DNA of 64,000 nt, from positions 186,001 to 250,000 of the forward strand of contig NZ_JAUZQF010000003.1 of the NCBI RefSeq assembly GCF_030718205.1, written 5' to 3'. The DNA comes from Nonomuraea turcica. GTDB taxonomy: Bacteria > Actinomycetota > Actinomycetes > Streptosporangiales > Streptosporangiaceae. Shown in pieces: positions 43,144 through 53,595 of the stretch. The position numbers were made by a program, and so were the translations under genes. The notes under the pieces were generated by a model. The model ran no database searches and was not told the DNA's origin. It was given only the letters and a program-made list of their open reading frames with translations. Within the stretch, counting starts at the first letter, position 1, and each line of letters begins with the position of its first letter.

Positions 43144-44838
43144 TCAACTATTGGACACGGTGATCTGCAGGGCGCGCATCCGGCTGTAGAGCGTCGTCCG
43201 GCTGATGCCGAGCCGCTGCGCGGCACGCAGCTTGTTGCCGTCGTACTCGCGCAGGGCGGCGGCGATGGCGTCGTGCTCGGCCCGCTCCAACGGCGTCATC
43301 CGCCCCCGCCGCGGGCTGACCTGGTAATTCTCGGGCAGGTCGCGCGGTGTCACGTCACCGGCCGAGCGATGTGCCACGACCCCGCCGATCACCGCGCGCA
43401 GCTCACGCAGGTTGCCCGGCCACGGGTGCGCGGCCAGGGCCGCGAGCGCCGCGGGCGTGAACCGCACCCGGTCGCCCACGCCGAGGTCGTCGAGCATGGC
43501 CCGCACCAGCCCCGGCAGGTCATGGGGACGGTCGCGCAGGGCCGGCAGCTCGATTCGGGAGGCGCACCCGGCCGCGAGCGCCGCCGCGTCCCCGGCGAGC
43601 TCGGCGAACGGGGCCCCGGTCAGGAGGATTCGCCTCGCTGCTTGCCCCCTGAGGGCTCGCTCGATGAGCCGCCGCAGCCGGACCGCGCACGCACCGGGCA
43701 GCACGTGCGCGTCTTCCACGAGCAGCATGCCGGAGGCACAGGCCTGCTCCAGGGCGGCCAGCCACGCGGCCTCGCCCTGGACGGCCGCCTCCGAGGCGTC
43801 GAGCGTGACGAACCCGGTCTCCCCGGCCAGCGACCTCGCCGTGGTCGTCCGTCCGGTCCCCGGCTCCCCGCCGATGTAGACCGAGGCGACCGGGGCGCCT
43901 GTGGAGACCACGGCGCCCGTGGAGACCCAGGCGCGCGCCGGTGCGGCGGAAGGCCGCGCGGCGCCGCCGATGAGCGGCCGGGGCTCGCCGGGGTCGGTGA
44001 ACTCGAACAAGGTCCCGTCCGCGGTGGCGGCGATGGCCTTGAGACGGACGTGCAGGTGACGCCCCGACGACAGCTCGATCGCGCGCTCCTCGTGCCGGTG
44101 GTGGCGCCCGAGGTCGGCCGCCAGCTCGCGCAGCCGCAGGTGGTCGATCGGCTCGAGGAGTTCGACCGCCGCCGGGTTCGCCAGCACCACGCCCTCGCCG
44201 AGCACCAGCACCGGCCGGTTGCGGCCGGCCGCGGCCGCCTGGAAGGCGGCCAGCATGTGCTGCTCGGCCCGGCGCGCGCTGAGCAGCAGCCGCTCCTCGA
44301 TGTCGCTCACGGCCCGGGCGAGGAACGGGCCCAGCAGCGGCGAGTCGTTCTCGGCCAGGCAGGTGATGTCGAGCACGCCCTCCAGCCGGCGCGTCGCCGG
44401 GTGCCTGATCGGATGGCCGTAGCAGCTGAACCGTTTGAACGGCTCCAGGTAGTGCTCCTCGCCGTGCACCGCGAGGCCGTGGCGCAGCTCGTACACCGTG
44501 GCGATCGAGTTGGTCCCGGTGGTCTCCTCCATGAAGACCCCGCCGGCCACCACGCCCAGCGCCTCCAGCCGGCTGCGCAGCGTACGCGCCCCGAGGGGCA
44601 CGTCCACCAGCCGCGACTCCCGGTCGGCGAGGATGACGCAGTAGTCCGCGTCGCCGAGCTGCTCGGCGAGCTGCTCCAGGACCGGCTGGGCGGCGGCGAC
44701 GAGGCGGCTGCGCGGGTCGACCTCGCCGGGCTCGATGCGCAGATCGGGCGCCTCGGGCTGGAGGCCGCTCATCCGGCACCGTCGCCATGACAGCGCGATC
44801 TCGGGACGCAGGCTCGGTGCGATGTCGCTGGTACGCAC
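43144..44838 (-). CDS. AcoR/Fis-type transcriptional regulator
   Basis: A 564-residue activator. An N-terminal GAF-like sensor (about 50-200) is followed by a reduced AAA domain (about 310-490) with a degenerate Walker A (GEPGTGRTT), and a C-terminal Fis-type HTH (EYDGNKLRAAQRLGISRTTLYSRMRAL). The GAFTGA loop that contacts sigma-54 is absent, as expected in an organism without sigma-54. Related actinobacterial proteins activate alcohol and aromatic catabolism. It lies upstream of the alcohol and aldehyde dehydrogenases on the same strand and probably controls them. The start is GTG with GGAGG 5 nt upstream. Confidence 0.85.
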   Translation of the reverse strand: MRTSDIAPSLRPEIALSWRRCRMSGLQPEAPDLRIEPGEVDPRSRLVAAAQPVLEQLAEQLGDADYCVILADRESRLVDVPLGARTLRSRLEALGVVAGGVFMEETTGTNSIATVYELRHGLAVHGEEHYLEPFKRFSCYGHPIRHPATRRLEGVLDITCLAENDSPLLGPFLARAVSDIEERLLLSARRAEQHMLAAFQAAAAGRNRPVLVLGEGVVLANPAAVELLEPIDHLRLRELAADLGRHHRHEERAIELSSGRHLHVRLKAIAATADGTLFEFTDPGEPRPLIGGAARPSAAPARAWVSTGAVVSTGAPVASVYIGGEPGTGRTTTARSLAGETGFVTLDASEAAVQGEAAWLAALEQACASGMLLVEDAHVLPGACAVRLRRLIERALRGQAARRILLTGAPFAELAGDAAALAAGCASRIELPALRDRPHDLPGLVRAMLDDLGVGDRVRFTPAALAALAAHPWPGNLRELRAVIGGVVAHRSAGDVTPRDLPENYQVSPRRGRMTPLERAEHDAIAAALREYDGNKLRAAQRLGISRTTLYSRMRALQITVSNS

Positions 44839-44869
44839 GGCGACCTCCGATAGGGCCGGGTGGACGTGG

Positions 44870-45570
<701 letters not shown>

Positions 45571-45574
<4 letters not shown>

Positions 45575-46347
45575 CGGAGACCTCCCGGGAAGAGCTCGTC
45601 GGTTCTGGCGGAGCCGAGATAGGCGCGTCGCACCTCGTCGTCGGCCTGGATCTCCTGCGGGGTCCCGGTGGCCAGGACGCGTCCCAGGTGCAGGACGGTG
45701 ATGCGGTCGGCCAGGCGGAACACCACGTCGAGGTCGTGTTCGACGATGAGCAGGGTCAGCTCGTCCGGCAGTCGCTCCACCAGTGCCGCGAAGCGCTCGG
45801 TCTCGGCGGCGGACATCCCCGCGGTGGGCTCGTCGAACATGACGAGAGCCGGCTGCGCCGCGAGCACCATCGCCACTTCGAGCTGCCGGCGTTCGCCGTG
45901 GGACAGGTCGGCGGCCCGGTCGCCGGCCCGCCCGGCCAGCCCCACCGATTCCAGGTGGCGGCGGGCTTCGGCTTCGGTGCGCCGGAAACGCCGCGCGGCC
46001 CGGTCGAACCGGTACGCCACCCGGTGAACGCGCTGGACGGCGAGCGCGACGTTGTCCAGCACCGAGCAGTCCAGGAAGAGGCTGGAATGCTGGTAGGTGC
46101 GCAGCAGCCCGCGCCGGGCCCGCTCGGACTCGGGCAGGGCCGTGACGTCCTGGCCGTCGAACATCACGCTTCCGCCGGTGGCCGGCAACGTGCCCGCCAC
46201 GGTCGCGAACAACGTCGACTTGCCGGCGCCGTTCGGCCCGATGAGGGCGTGCCGCTCGCCCGGCGACACCGTCAGGTCGACGTGGTCCACGGCGGTGAGC
46301 GAGCCGTAGGCGCGGGTGAGCCCCCGCAGCTCCAGGAGAGGCGTCAT
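45571..46347 (-). CDS. livG: ABC transporter ATPase, LivG type
   Basis: A 258-residue ATPase with Walker A LIGPNGAGKST, signature LSHGERRQLEVAM and Walker B LVMFDEPTAGMS. LLRTYQHSSLF is the LivG version of the Q-loop region. It forms the heterodimeric ATPase with LivF. ATGA overlaps join it to both livM and livF, keeping subunits in balance. Confidence 0.9.
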
Positions 46348-47342
46348 GACGAGCGCTCCTTTCCGCGGCTTTTTCTCCGGCGGACGCCGGCCAGCCCGCG
46401 CGGCATGACGAAGACGACCGCGACGAACAGCAGACCCAGCAGCAGCGGGCCGTGCCCGTCGATGGAGGCCGACAGGTTGTCGCGCACCAGCAGCACAAGG
46501 GCCGCGCCCAGGCACGGTCCCCACAGGCTGCCCGACCCGCCGATGACGACGCTGAGCAGGGCGAGCGCCGCGACCTCGAAACCCAGGTCCCCGGGCGAGA
46601 CGAACCGCGCCTGCGCCACCCACAACGCGCCACCGGCTCCCGCGACGGCCCCCGCCAGGCAGAACACGCCATACCTGGCGAGCGCCGGACGGTAGCCGAG
46701 CGCCCGCATCCGGGCCTCGTTGTCGCGTACGCCGCGCAGCGTCCTGCCGTACGGGGACCGGACGACCAGCGCGACCGCCGCGAAGAGGACGACCGCCACC
46801 GCCAGCACCCACCAGTAGACGAACCCGCTGGCCAGCAGCGGAGCGCCGAACAGGCTGATCGGCGGCATCCCCGCCAGGCCGTTGCTGCCGCCCACGGCCG
46901 ACCAGGTGTCGGCCACCTGATGCACCGACTCGCCGATGGCCAGCGTCAGCATGAGGAAGACGATGCCCCGGGCCCGCACGGCGACCCACCCGGTGGCGGC
47001 CGCGGCGATCAACCCGGCCGCGAGCCCGGCGACCACCTGCACCGTCGCGTCCGAGGTGATGTGGAGGCCGATGAGCACGGCCGTGTAGGCGCCCACGCCG
47101 AAGTAGGCGGCCTGCCCGAGCGTGGGCAGGCCGGCGACCCCAGTGAGCAGGTCGACGCTGAGCACCAGCACCGCGAAGGCCAGCATGCGCGTCATCGTGG
47201 TCACCGGGTACGCCCCCAGCACCACCGGCGCCGCCACCAGCACCGCGAGGACGGCGGCGACGAGCGCCACCTTGCGCGGCGAAGAGCGGGTCACCTCGGG
47301 AGTCACGGTCTCCGTCCGTTCCATGGTGGTGGTGACCTTCAC
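46344..47342 (-). CDS. livM: ABC transporter permease, LivM type
   Basis: A 332-residue membrane protein with about nine helices. GLPTLGQAAYFGVGAYTAVL and the conserved loop RTLRGVRDNEARMRALGYR are characteristic of LivM. The start is taken as the GTG at 47342, which overlaps the livH stop by 4 bp; an ATG six codons later is possible. The C-terminal tail is short and basic. Confidence 0.88.
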   Translation of the reverse strand: MKVTTTMERTETVTPEVTRSSPRKVALVAAVLAVLVAAPVVLGAYPVTTMTRMLAFAVLVLSVDLLTGVAGLPTLGQAAYFGVGAYTAVLIGLHITSDATVQVVAGLAAGLIAAAATGWVAVRARGIVFLMLTLAIGESVHQVADTWSAVGGSNGLAGMPPISLFGAPLLASGFVYWWVLAVAVVLFAAVALVVRSPYGRTLRGVRDNEARMRALGYRPALARYGVFCLAGAVAGAGGALWVAQARFVSPGDLGFEVAALALLSVVIGGSGSLWGPCLGAALVLLVRDNLSASIDGHGPLLLGLLFVAVVFVMPRGLAGVRRRKSRGKERSS

Positions 47343-48211
47343 GCGCGCACCGCCCCGCCGGCGGGCAGCAGACCGGCCGGGCGCAGCAGGAGCACCAGAC
47401 CCATCGCGGCGAAGATCAGGAAGGACGCGTACTCCGGCAGCAGCGAGGTGCCGAGCGCCTGCACCTGCCCGATCAGGACGGCGCCGAGCAGCGCACCGCG
47501 GACCGAGCCGAGACCACCGATGACCACCACGACCAGCGCCAGCAGCAACACCTTCTCGTCCAGGCCAGGCTGGGCGCCCAGGATCGGCCCGGCCAGCACC
47601 CCGCCGACCGCCGCCAGCCCGGCGCCCGCCGCGAACACCCCCACCAGCACGCGTCCGGTGTTGATGCCCAGCGCCGACACCATGCCGCGGTCGGCGACGG
47701 TCGCGCGGATCACCGAGCCGAGCACGCTCCGCTCGACCAGGAAGTAGACCGCGACCGCCAGCACCACCCCGAACCCGATCACCAGCAGCCGGTAAACCGG
47801 GTAGGTCTCGCCGAACACGACGACGCTCCCCGCGACCGGGGCCGGCGCGGCGATGGAGTGCACATCGTTGCCGAAGAAGATCGACAGCAGCTCGGCGACC
47901 ACGAGGGAGACGCCGAGCGTGAGGAGCGCCTGGTCGAGATGGTGCGGCGTGGCCCGGGTCAGGCCCGCGAGCACGCCGCCCAGCACCGCCCCCAGCACGG
48001 CGGCGAGCAGCACCGCCAGGACGAAGGCCGCCAGGCCGGCGCCGTCGGCGACCAGCGCCACCGCGACGTAGGCGCCGACCAGGTAGACCGCGCCGTGCGC
48101 GAGATTGAGCACGTCCATCATGCCGAACACCAGGGACAATCCCAGCGCGATGGCGAACAGCAGCGAGCCCATCGCCAGCCCGTTGAGCACGCTGACCAGG
48201 TGGCCCGTCAT
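47339..48211 (-). CDS. livH: ABC transporter permease, LivH type
   Basis: A 290-residue membrane protein with about eight helices. GLSLVFGMMDVLNLAHGAVYLVGAY is the LivH N-terminal signature, and VVVIGGLGSVRGALLGA the C-terminal one. The start overlaps the binding-protein stop by 4 bp. With LivM it forms the transport pore. Confidence 0.9.
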   Translation of the reverse strand: MTGHLVSVLNGLAMGSLLFAIALGLSLVFGMMDVLNLAHGAVYLVGAYVAVALVADGAGLAAFVLAVLLAAVLGAVLGGVLAGLTRATPHHLDQALLTLGVSLVVAELLSIFFGNDVHSIAAPAPVAGSVVVFGETYPVYRLLVIGFGVVLAVAVYFLVERSVLGSVIRATVADRGMVSALGINTGRVLVGVFAAGAGLAAVGGVLAGPILGAQPGLDEKVLLLALVVVVIGGLGSVRGALLGAVLIGQVQALGTSLLPEYASFLIFAAMGLVLLLRPAGLLPAGGAVRA

Positions 48212-49401
48212 GGCGTCCCGCTGAGCGGGCCGACGACCGCGTTGACGACGGCACCGCCGCTGGACTTGACCTCGCGCAGGTAGTACGCCTGCTGCGGGTC
48301 ATGGTTGGCGTCGAAGCTCCACTGGCCGCGCGGGCTGTCGACGGGACCGACCGCGCCCAGCGCCTTGACCAGCTCGTCACCGCTCCCGCTCGGCGCGTTC
48401 GCGAGGGCCTTGTCGAGCACGGCCGCGGAGTCGTAGGCCTGCACCGCGTACACCGTGGGCGCCTCGTTGTAGGCCTTGCGGTAGGCGGCCACGAACTCCT
48501 TGTTGCGCGGGCTGTCCAGCTCGGTGGAGTAGTGCAGGGAGGTCTTCACCCCGACCGCCGCCTCGCCCTGCGCGTCCAGCACGCCGCCCTCGGTGAGGAA
48601 GCCCGTGGCGTACAGCGGCGTCTTGTCGGCCAGCCCGAACTGCCGGTACTGCTTGACGAAGTTGACCGCCTCGGCGCCCGCGTAGAAGCTGTAGACGGCC
48701 TTGGCGCCGGAGCCGCGGATCGCCGACAGGAACGGCTGGAAGTCCTGGGTCTTGCCGAACGGCGTGTACTTCTCGCCGGCGACCTTGCCGCCGGCCGCCT
48801 CGAACGTCTTGCGGAAGCCGGCGACCATCTCCTTGCCCGCAGCGTAGTCGGCGGCGATGAGGTAGACGCCGCCGTCGGTCTCCTTGGCCACCTCGGGGCC
48901 GAGCGCGGCCGCGACCTTGCCGTTGGAGAAGCTGGTACGCCAGACATAGTCGGATTTCTGGGCGCCGGTGATGGCGTCGGCGCCGGCGTTGGCGATCAGC
49001 AGCAGCTTCTTGGACTCATGGAAGAAGTCCCGCAGGCCGAGCGCGGTGGCGGAGTTGACGACTCCGACGACCGCGGTCGCCTGATCCTGTGTCACCAGCT
49101 TCTGGGCGGCGGGCACGCCGGTCTGCGGCCCTTCGCCCTCATCGGCGGACACGACCTCGACCGTGCGCCCGCCCAGCTTGCCGCTGTGCTGGTCCAGGTA
49201 GAACTGGAATCCATTGCGCATGTCCTCGCCGAGTGGGGCGTAGACCCCCGACAGCGGCACCAGCAGACCTATCTTCACGGAGCCCGCGGTCGACTCGCCG
49301 CCGGACTGGGTCAGGCTCGAACCCGCACAACCCGACAGCGCGAGCAGGACGACGGCGGTGCCGGGTCGTAGCGTGTGGAGAACAGTAGAGAGAACACCCA
49401 T
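48208..49401 (-). CDS. ABC transporter substrate-binding lipoprotein (LivJ/aromatic-acid type)
   Basis: A 397-residue lipoprotein; the lipobox is LSGC near residue 25. The mature protein is a Periplasmic-binding-protein type 1 fold: IGLLVPLSGVYAPLGEDMRNGFQFYLD, VVGVVNSATALGLRDFF, VWRTSFSNGKVAAALG. Relatives bind amino acids or benzoate/4-hydroxybenzoate derivatives, and the neighbouring box genes favour an aromatic acid. It is first in a five-gene operon (binding protein, H, M, G, F) and divergent from the beta-oxidation and box genes. Confidence 0.88.
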   Translation of the reverse strand: MGVLSTVLHTLRPGTAVVLLALSGCAGSSLTQSGGESTAGSVKIGLLVPLSGVYAPLGEDMRNGFQFYLDQHSGKLGGRTVEVVSADEGEGPQTGVPAAQKLVTQDQATAVVGVVNSATALGLRDFFHESKKLLLIANAGADAITGAQKSDYVWRTSFSNGKVAAALGPEVAKETDGGVYLIAADYAAGKEMVAGFRKTFEAAGGKVAGEKYTPFGKTQDFQPFLSAIRGSGAKAVYSFYAGAEAVNFVKQYRQFGLADKTPLYATGFLTEGGVLDAQGEAAVGVKTSLHYSTELDSPRNKEFVAAYRKAYNEAPTVYAVQAYDSAAVLDKALANAPSGSGDELVKALGAVGPVDSPRGQWSFDANHDPQQAYYLREVKSSGGAVVNAVVGPLSGTP

Positions 49402-49694
49402 GTGCGACTCCCGGGGGTGACGTCGGCGTCATTGCGCTGACACAGTGCGCACAGAATCCACAGATGAGTGTTGTGGCGTCAAGAGTCTGTAACAAATCGA
49501 TACCTCGTTGAGCTGCGGGGCGTCAGGTGTGGATCGTGTCGGCGGGTCAACTCGGTTCCCATCCAGGTCGGATCTAGTGTGTCGATGCAGGTCACGCTGG
49601 TGTGACGCGGCGTTGCGATAACACAATCTGCTACATAAGCCTTTCGCAACGCGATGAAAGTGTGGCAAGTTTGGGGTGTGAGCGGAGGATTGCG
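49402..49694. promoter_or_regulatory. Divergent promoter region between transporter and box genes
   Basis: A 293-bp region without a gene. It contains GTCAC-N6-GTGAC (49591-49606) and the 9-bp inverted repeat GCGTTGCGA (49610-49618) / TCGCAACGC (49644-49652). TGCTACA at 49629-49635, followed at matching distances by GCAAC and AGTGT, is a weaker copy of the motif found before boxC. Confidence 0.5.
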
Positions 49695-50552
49695 ATGACC
49701 CGTACGTTGCCGGACCGATGCGGCGTGGTGGGCGGCGGGCGCATGGGCGCCGGCATCGCCCACGCCCTTCTGCTGGCCGGTTGTGAGATCACGCTGGTGG
49801 AGCGCGACGGGGAGGCCGCGGCCGCCGCCCGCGCCCGGGTGGCCCGCGCCGTCCGGGGCAGCGCCGAGCGTGGCCTGATCAAGGACGCCGACGAGCCGAT
49901 GACCCGCCTGCACCCGGTCACCGGCGCCGCCGGCCTGGCCGGATGCGGGCTGGTGATCGAGGCGGTGCCCGAGGACCTCGACCTCAAGCTCGTCACCCTC
50001 CGCGCCGTCGAGGACGCGGTCGAGCCGGAGGCGATCATCGCCTCCAACACCAGCAGCATCTCGCTCGACACCCTCGCCGAGGCGCTCGCCCGGCCAGGAC
50101 GTTTCCTCGGGCTGCACTTCTTCAACCCCGTCCCGGCGAGCAAGCTCGTCGAAGTGGTGATCGCCTCCGCCACCGAACCCGCCCTGCGGGAGCGTGCCGC
50201 GGCCTGGGTGGGGGAGATCGGCAAGACCGCCGTGGTCGTCCGCGACTCGCCCGGCTTCGCCAGCAGCAGGCTCGGGGTCATCCTCGGCCTGGAGGCGATC
50301 CGCATGGTCGAGTCGGGCGTCGCCACGGCCGAGGACATCGACGCCGCGATGACGCTCGGCTACGGCCACCCGACAGGACCCCTGCGCCTGACCGACCTCG
50401 TCGGCCTGGACGTGCGGCTGGGCATCGCCCGCTACCTCGAACGCGAGCTGGGCCCCCGCTTCGCCCCGCCGGACCTGCTCGTCCGGCTCGTCGAGCAGGG
50501 CCATCTCGGACGCAAGACCGGCAAGGGCTTCTACGACTGGAGTGACGCATGA
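49695..50552 (+). CDS. paaH: 3-hydroxyacyl-CoA dehydrogenase
   Basis: A 285-residue NAD-dependent dehydrogenase. The Rossmann motif is VVGGGRMGAGIAHALL; IIASNTSSISL and GLHFFNPVPASKLVEVV hold the catalytic Ser, His and Asn, and DSPGFASSRLG follows. It would oxidise 3-hydroxyadipyl-CoA to beta-ketoadipyl-CoA after ring opening, as PaaH does in phenylacetate breakdown. The ATG has GGAGG 7 nt upstream. Its stop overlaps the next start by 4 bp. Confidence 0.87.
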   Translation: MTRTLPDRCGVVGGGRMGAGIAHALLLAGCEITLVERDGEAAAAARARVARAVRGSAERGLIKDADEPMTRLHPVTGAAGLAGCGLVIEAVPEDLDLKLVTLRAVEDAVEPEAIIASNTSSISLDTLAEALARPGRFLGLHFFNPVPASKLVEVVIASATEPALRERAAAWVGEIGKTAVVVRDSPGFASSRLGVILGLEAIRMVESGVATAEDIDAAMTLGYGHPTGPLRLTDLVGLDVRLGIARYLERELGPRFAPPDLLVRLVEQGHLGRKTGKGFYDWSDA

Positions 50553-52087
50553 CGTTGCCGAGCTATCTCGAAGGCGGCTGGCGCACCGGCGCAGGCGAAG
50601 GGACGCCCGTCGCCGACGCGGTCACCGGCGAGCTCGTCACCCGGGTCACCAGCGACGGGCTCGACCTGGCCGCCGCGGTGACGTACGCGCGCCGCACCGG
50701 CCTGACCGCACTCGGCGAGCTGACCTTCCCGCAGCGGGCCGCCGCGCTCAAGGCCGCCGCCCTGGCACTGCAGGAGCGCAAGCAAGAGCTGTACGACCTG
50801 TCGGCGCGGGCCGGCGCCACTCGAAGGGACGCCGCGGTCGACGTGGACGGCGGCATCGGCACGGCCCTCGTCTACGCGAGCCTCGCCCGCAAGGGCCTGC
50901 CCGACCACACCCTCATCGTCGAGGACGACCTGATCCCGCTCGGCAAGGGCGGCACGTTCGCGGGCCGGCACGTCCTCACCACGCCCCGCGGGATCTCCCT
51001 GCAGATCAACGCGTTCAACTTCCCGGTCTGGGGCATGCTGGAGAAGCTCGCCCCCGCGTTGCTCGCCGGGCTGCCGACGATCGTCAAGCCCGCCACCCCG
51101 ACCGCGTACATCGCCGCGCACGCCGTGCGCATCATCGCCGACACGCTGCCGCCGGGGGCGATCCAGCTCGTCGCTGGAGGCATCCCCGGCCTGCTCGAGC
51201 TGCTCGGCGGGCAGGACCACATCGGGTTCACCGGGTCCGCGGCCACGGCCGCCCGGCTGCGGGCCGACCCCGCCGTCACGCGCCGCTCGGCCCGCTTCAA
51301 CGCCGAGGCCGACTCGCTCAACTGCTCGGTCCTCGGCCCGGACGCTGTGCCCGGGCAGCCGGAGTTCGACTTGTTCGCCGACGCGCTCGTCACCGAGATG
51401 ACGGTCAAAGCCGGGCAGAAGTGCACCGCCATCCGGCGCGCGTTCGTGCCCGCGCACCTCATCGACCCGGTGTCCGAGGCGGTCGAGGCACGGCTCGCGC
51501 GTGTGGTCGTGGGCGCGCCGGGTGCGGCGGGCGTGACGATGGGCGCGCTCGTCGGCCTCGCGCAGCGCGACGACGTCCGCGCCGCCGTCGCCCGCCTCTC
51601 CGAGGCCGGCTCCATTGTGTACGGTGACCCGCACAAGGTCGAGGTCGTCGGCGCCGACGCCGAGCGGGGCGCGTTCCTGTCGCCGCTGCTGCTGCGTGCC
51701 GACGACGTGGACCGTCCCGAGCCCCATGAGGTGGAGGCGTTCGGCCCCGTGAGCACGCTCATGCCCTACCGCGACACCGCGCAGCTGGCGGAGCTGATCG
51801 CCCGGGGCGACGGCTCGCTGGCCGGGTCGGTCGTCTCCCACGACCGTGATTTCGTCCGGCAGGTCGTGCTCGGCGCGGCCGCCTGCCACGGCCGCCTCCT
51901 CGTGCTCGACCGCGACAGTGCGGGAGAGTCCACCGGGCACGGCACGCCCATGCCGCAGCTCGTCCACGGCGGACCGGGCCGCGCCGGCGGCGGCGAGGAG
52001 GAGGGCGGCCTGCGTGCCGTGCACGCCCACCTGCAGCGCACCGCCCTCCAGGGCGGCCCAGAGATTCTCGACGCGATCGTCAACTGA
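50549..52087 (+). CDS. boxD: 3,4-dehydroadipyl-CoA semialdehyde dehydrogenase (BoxD-type ALDH)
   Basis: A 512-residue ALDH of the PaaZ-N/BoxD subgroup: TTPRGISLQINAFNFPVWGMLEK, IVKPATPTAYIAAH, HIGFTGSAATAARL and catalytic Cys in VKAGQKCTAIRRAF with Glu in FNAEADSLNCS. It lacks the C-terminal hydratase of PaaZ, as expected for BoxD. It oxidises the aldehyde released by BoxC to 3,4-dehydroadipyl-CoA. Coupled to paaH by ATGA and followed 23 bp later by boxB. Confidence 0.87.
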   Translation: MTLPSYLEGGWRTGAGEGTPVADAVTGELVTRVTSDGLDLAAAVTYARRTGLTALGELTFPQRAAALKAAALALQERKQELYDLSARAGATRRDAAVDVDGGIGTALVYASLARKGLPDHTLIVEDDLIPLGKGGTFAGRHVLTTPRGISLQINAFNFPVWGMLEKLAPALLAGLPTIVKPATPTAYIAAHAVRIIADTLPPGAIQLVAGGIPGLLELLGGQDHIGFTGSAATAARLRADPAVTRRSARFNAEADSLNCSVLGPDAVPGQPEFDLFADALVTEMTVKAGQKCTAIRRAFVPAHLIDPVSEAVEARLARVVVGAPGAAGVTMGALVGLAQRDDVRAAVARLSEAGSIVYGDPHKVEVVGADAERGAFLSPLLLRADDVDRPEPHEVEAFGPVSTLMPYRDTAQLAELIARGDGSLAGSVVSHDRDFVRQVVLGAAACHGRLLVLDRDSAGESTGHGTPMPQLVHGGPGRAGGGEEEGGLRAVHAHLQRTALQGGPEILDAIVN

Positions 52088-52110
52088 GACATGCAGACAG
52101 GAGAGCAGCG

Positions 52111-53589
52111 ATGAGCACCGACTCCCGCACCGGCGCCGCCCCCGCGCCCGCCGGCCCCCTCAGCCGGGTCGACTACAGCGAGCGCATCCCCAACAACGTC
52201 AACCTGGCCGGTGACCGCCGCCTGCAGCGCGCGCTCGAAGGCTGGCAGCCGAAGTTCCTCGACTGGTGGAAGCAGCTCGGCCCGGCCCTGCCGACCAAGG
52301 ACGTCTACCTGCGCACTGCCGTGGCGGTGGGCCGCGACGGGTGGGCGCACTTCGAGCACGTCCCGATGGATGAGTACCGCTGGGGCATCTTCCTGGCCGA
52401 GCGGGACCCCGACCGCAAGATCAACTTCGGCAAGCACAAGGGTGAGCCGGCCTGGCAGGAGGTGCCCGGCGAGCACCGGGCCGACCTGATGCGCCTGATC
52501 GTCGTGCAGGGCGACACCGAGCCCGCCTCGGTCGAGCAGCAGCGCATCCTCGGCAACACCGCGCCCAGCATCTATGACCTGCGCAACCTCTTCCAGGTCA
52601 ACGTGGAGGAGGGCCGGCACCTGTGGGCGATGGTCTACCTCCTGCACGCCTACTTCGGCAGGGAGGGGCGTGAGGAGGCCGAGCAGCTGCTCAAGCGCAA
52701 CTCGGGCGACCTCGACTCGCCGCGGATCCTCGGCGCCTTCAACGAGGCGACCACGGACTGGCTGCAGTTCTTCATGTTCACGTACTTCACCGACCGGGAC
52801 GGCAAGTATCAGCTCGGGACGTTGAAGGAGTCGGCGTTCGACCCGCTGGCGCGTACCTGCGAGTTCATGCTGAAGGAGGAGGCCCACCACATGTTCGTGG
52901 GCACCACCGGCGTGCAGCGGATTTTGGAGCGCACCGCCGAGCTCATGAAGGAGCACGGCACGGCCGACGTCCTCCCGCACGGCGGCATCCCGCTGGACAT
53001 CATCCAGAAATACCTCAACTTCCAGTTCTCGGTGTCGATGGACCTGTTCGGCTCCGAGCAGTCCACCAACGCCGGCAACTACTACAGCTCCGGCCTGAAG
53101 GGCCGGTGGATGGAGACCCGGCGCAAGGACGACCACGTGCTGCTGGAAGCCACCCGCGAGCTGCGTTACGTCGAGGACGGCCAGATCAAGACGAAGACCG
53201 TGCCGATGCTCAGCGCGCTCAACCTCGACCTGCGCGACGAGTACGTCGCCGACTGCGCCAACGGCGTGCGCCGCTGGAACCAGGCGCTGGAGGACGCCGG
53301 GCTCAGCGACCGGCTGTACCTGCCGCACGAGGGCTTCAACCGCAAGGTCGGCGTGTACGCAGGACACCACGTGACCCCGCAGGGCGAGGTCATTGAGGAG
53401 GCCGCCTGGCAGGCCAGGATCGACGAGTGGCTGCCCACGACGGCCGACCGCGAGGCGGTGGCGGGCCTGATGGTCCCCGAGTACGAGTACGGCAAGTTCG
53501 CCGGCTGGATCGCCCCGCCGAAGACCGGCATCAACGACCAGCCGGTCGAGTTCGACTACGTGCACCTGGCCGACGAAGGGCTCCTCTAG
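52111..53589 (+). CDS. boxB: Benzoyl-CoA 2,3-epoxidase, oxygenase subunit BoxB
   Basis: A 492-residue class I diiron oxygenase, which adds one oxygen of O2 to benzoyl-CoA to form the 2,3-epoxide. In Azoarcus evansii BoxB the iron ligands are E120, E150, H153, D211, E240 and H243; here E137 (GDTEP), E167 and H170 (EEGRH), D228 (FTDRD), E257 and H260 (EEAHH) fall at a constant offset of 17. All ligands are kept, so the enzyme should be active. AGGAG precedes the ATG. Its reductase partner BoxA is not found; the FNR and ferredoxin downstream are likely donors. Confidence 0.95.
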   Translation: MSTDSRTGAAPAPAGPLSRVDYSERIPNNVNLAGDRRLQRALEGWQPKFLDWWKQLGPALPTKDVYLRTAVAVGRDGWAHFEHVPMDEYRWGIFLAERDPDRKINFGKHKGEPAWQEVPGEHRADLMRLIVVQGDTEPASVEQQRILGNTAPSIYDLRNLFQVNVEEGRHLWAMVYLLHAYFGREGREEAEQLLKRNSGDLDSPRILGAFNEATTDWLQFFMFTYFTDRDGKYQLGTLKESAFDPLARTCEFMLKEEAHHMFVGTTGVQRILERTAELMKEHGTADVLPHGGIPLDIIQKYLNFQFSVSMDLFGSEQSTNAGNYYSSGLKGRWMETRRKDDHVLLEATRELRYVEDGQIKTKTVPMLSALNLDLRDEYVADCANGVRRWNQALEDAGLSDRLYLPHEGFNRKVGVYAGHHVTPQGEVIEEAAWQARIDEWLPTTADREAVAGLMVPEYEYGKFAGWIAPPKTGINDQPVEFDYVHLADEGLL

Positions 53590-53595
53590 AAAGAT

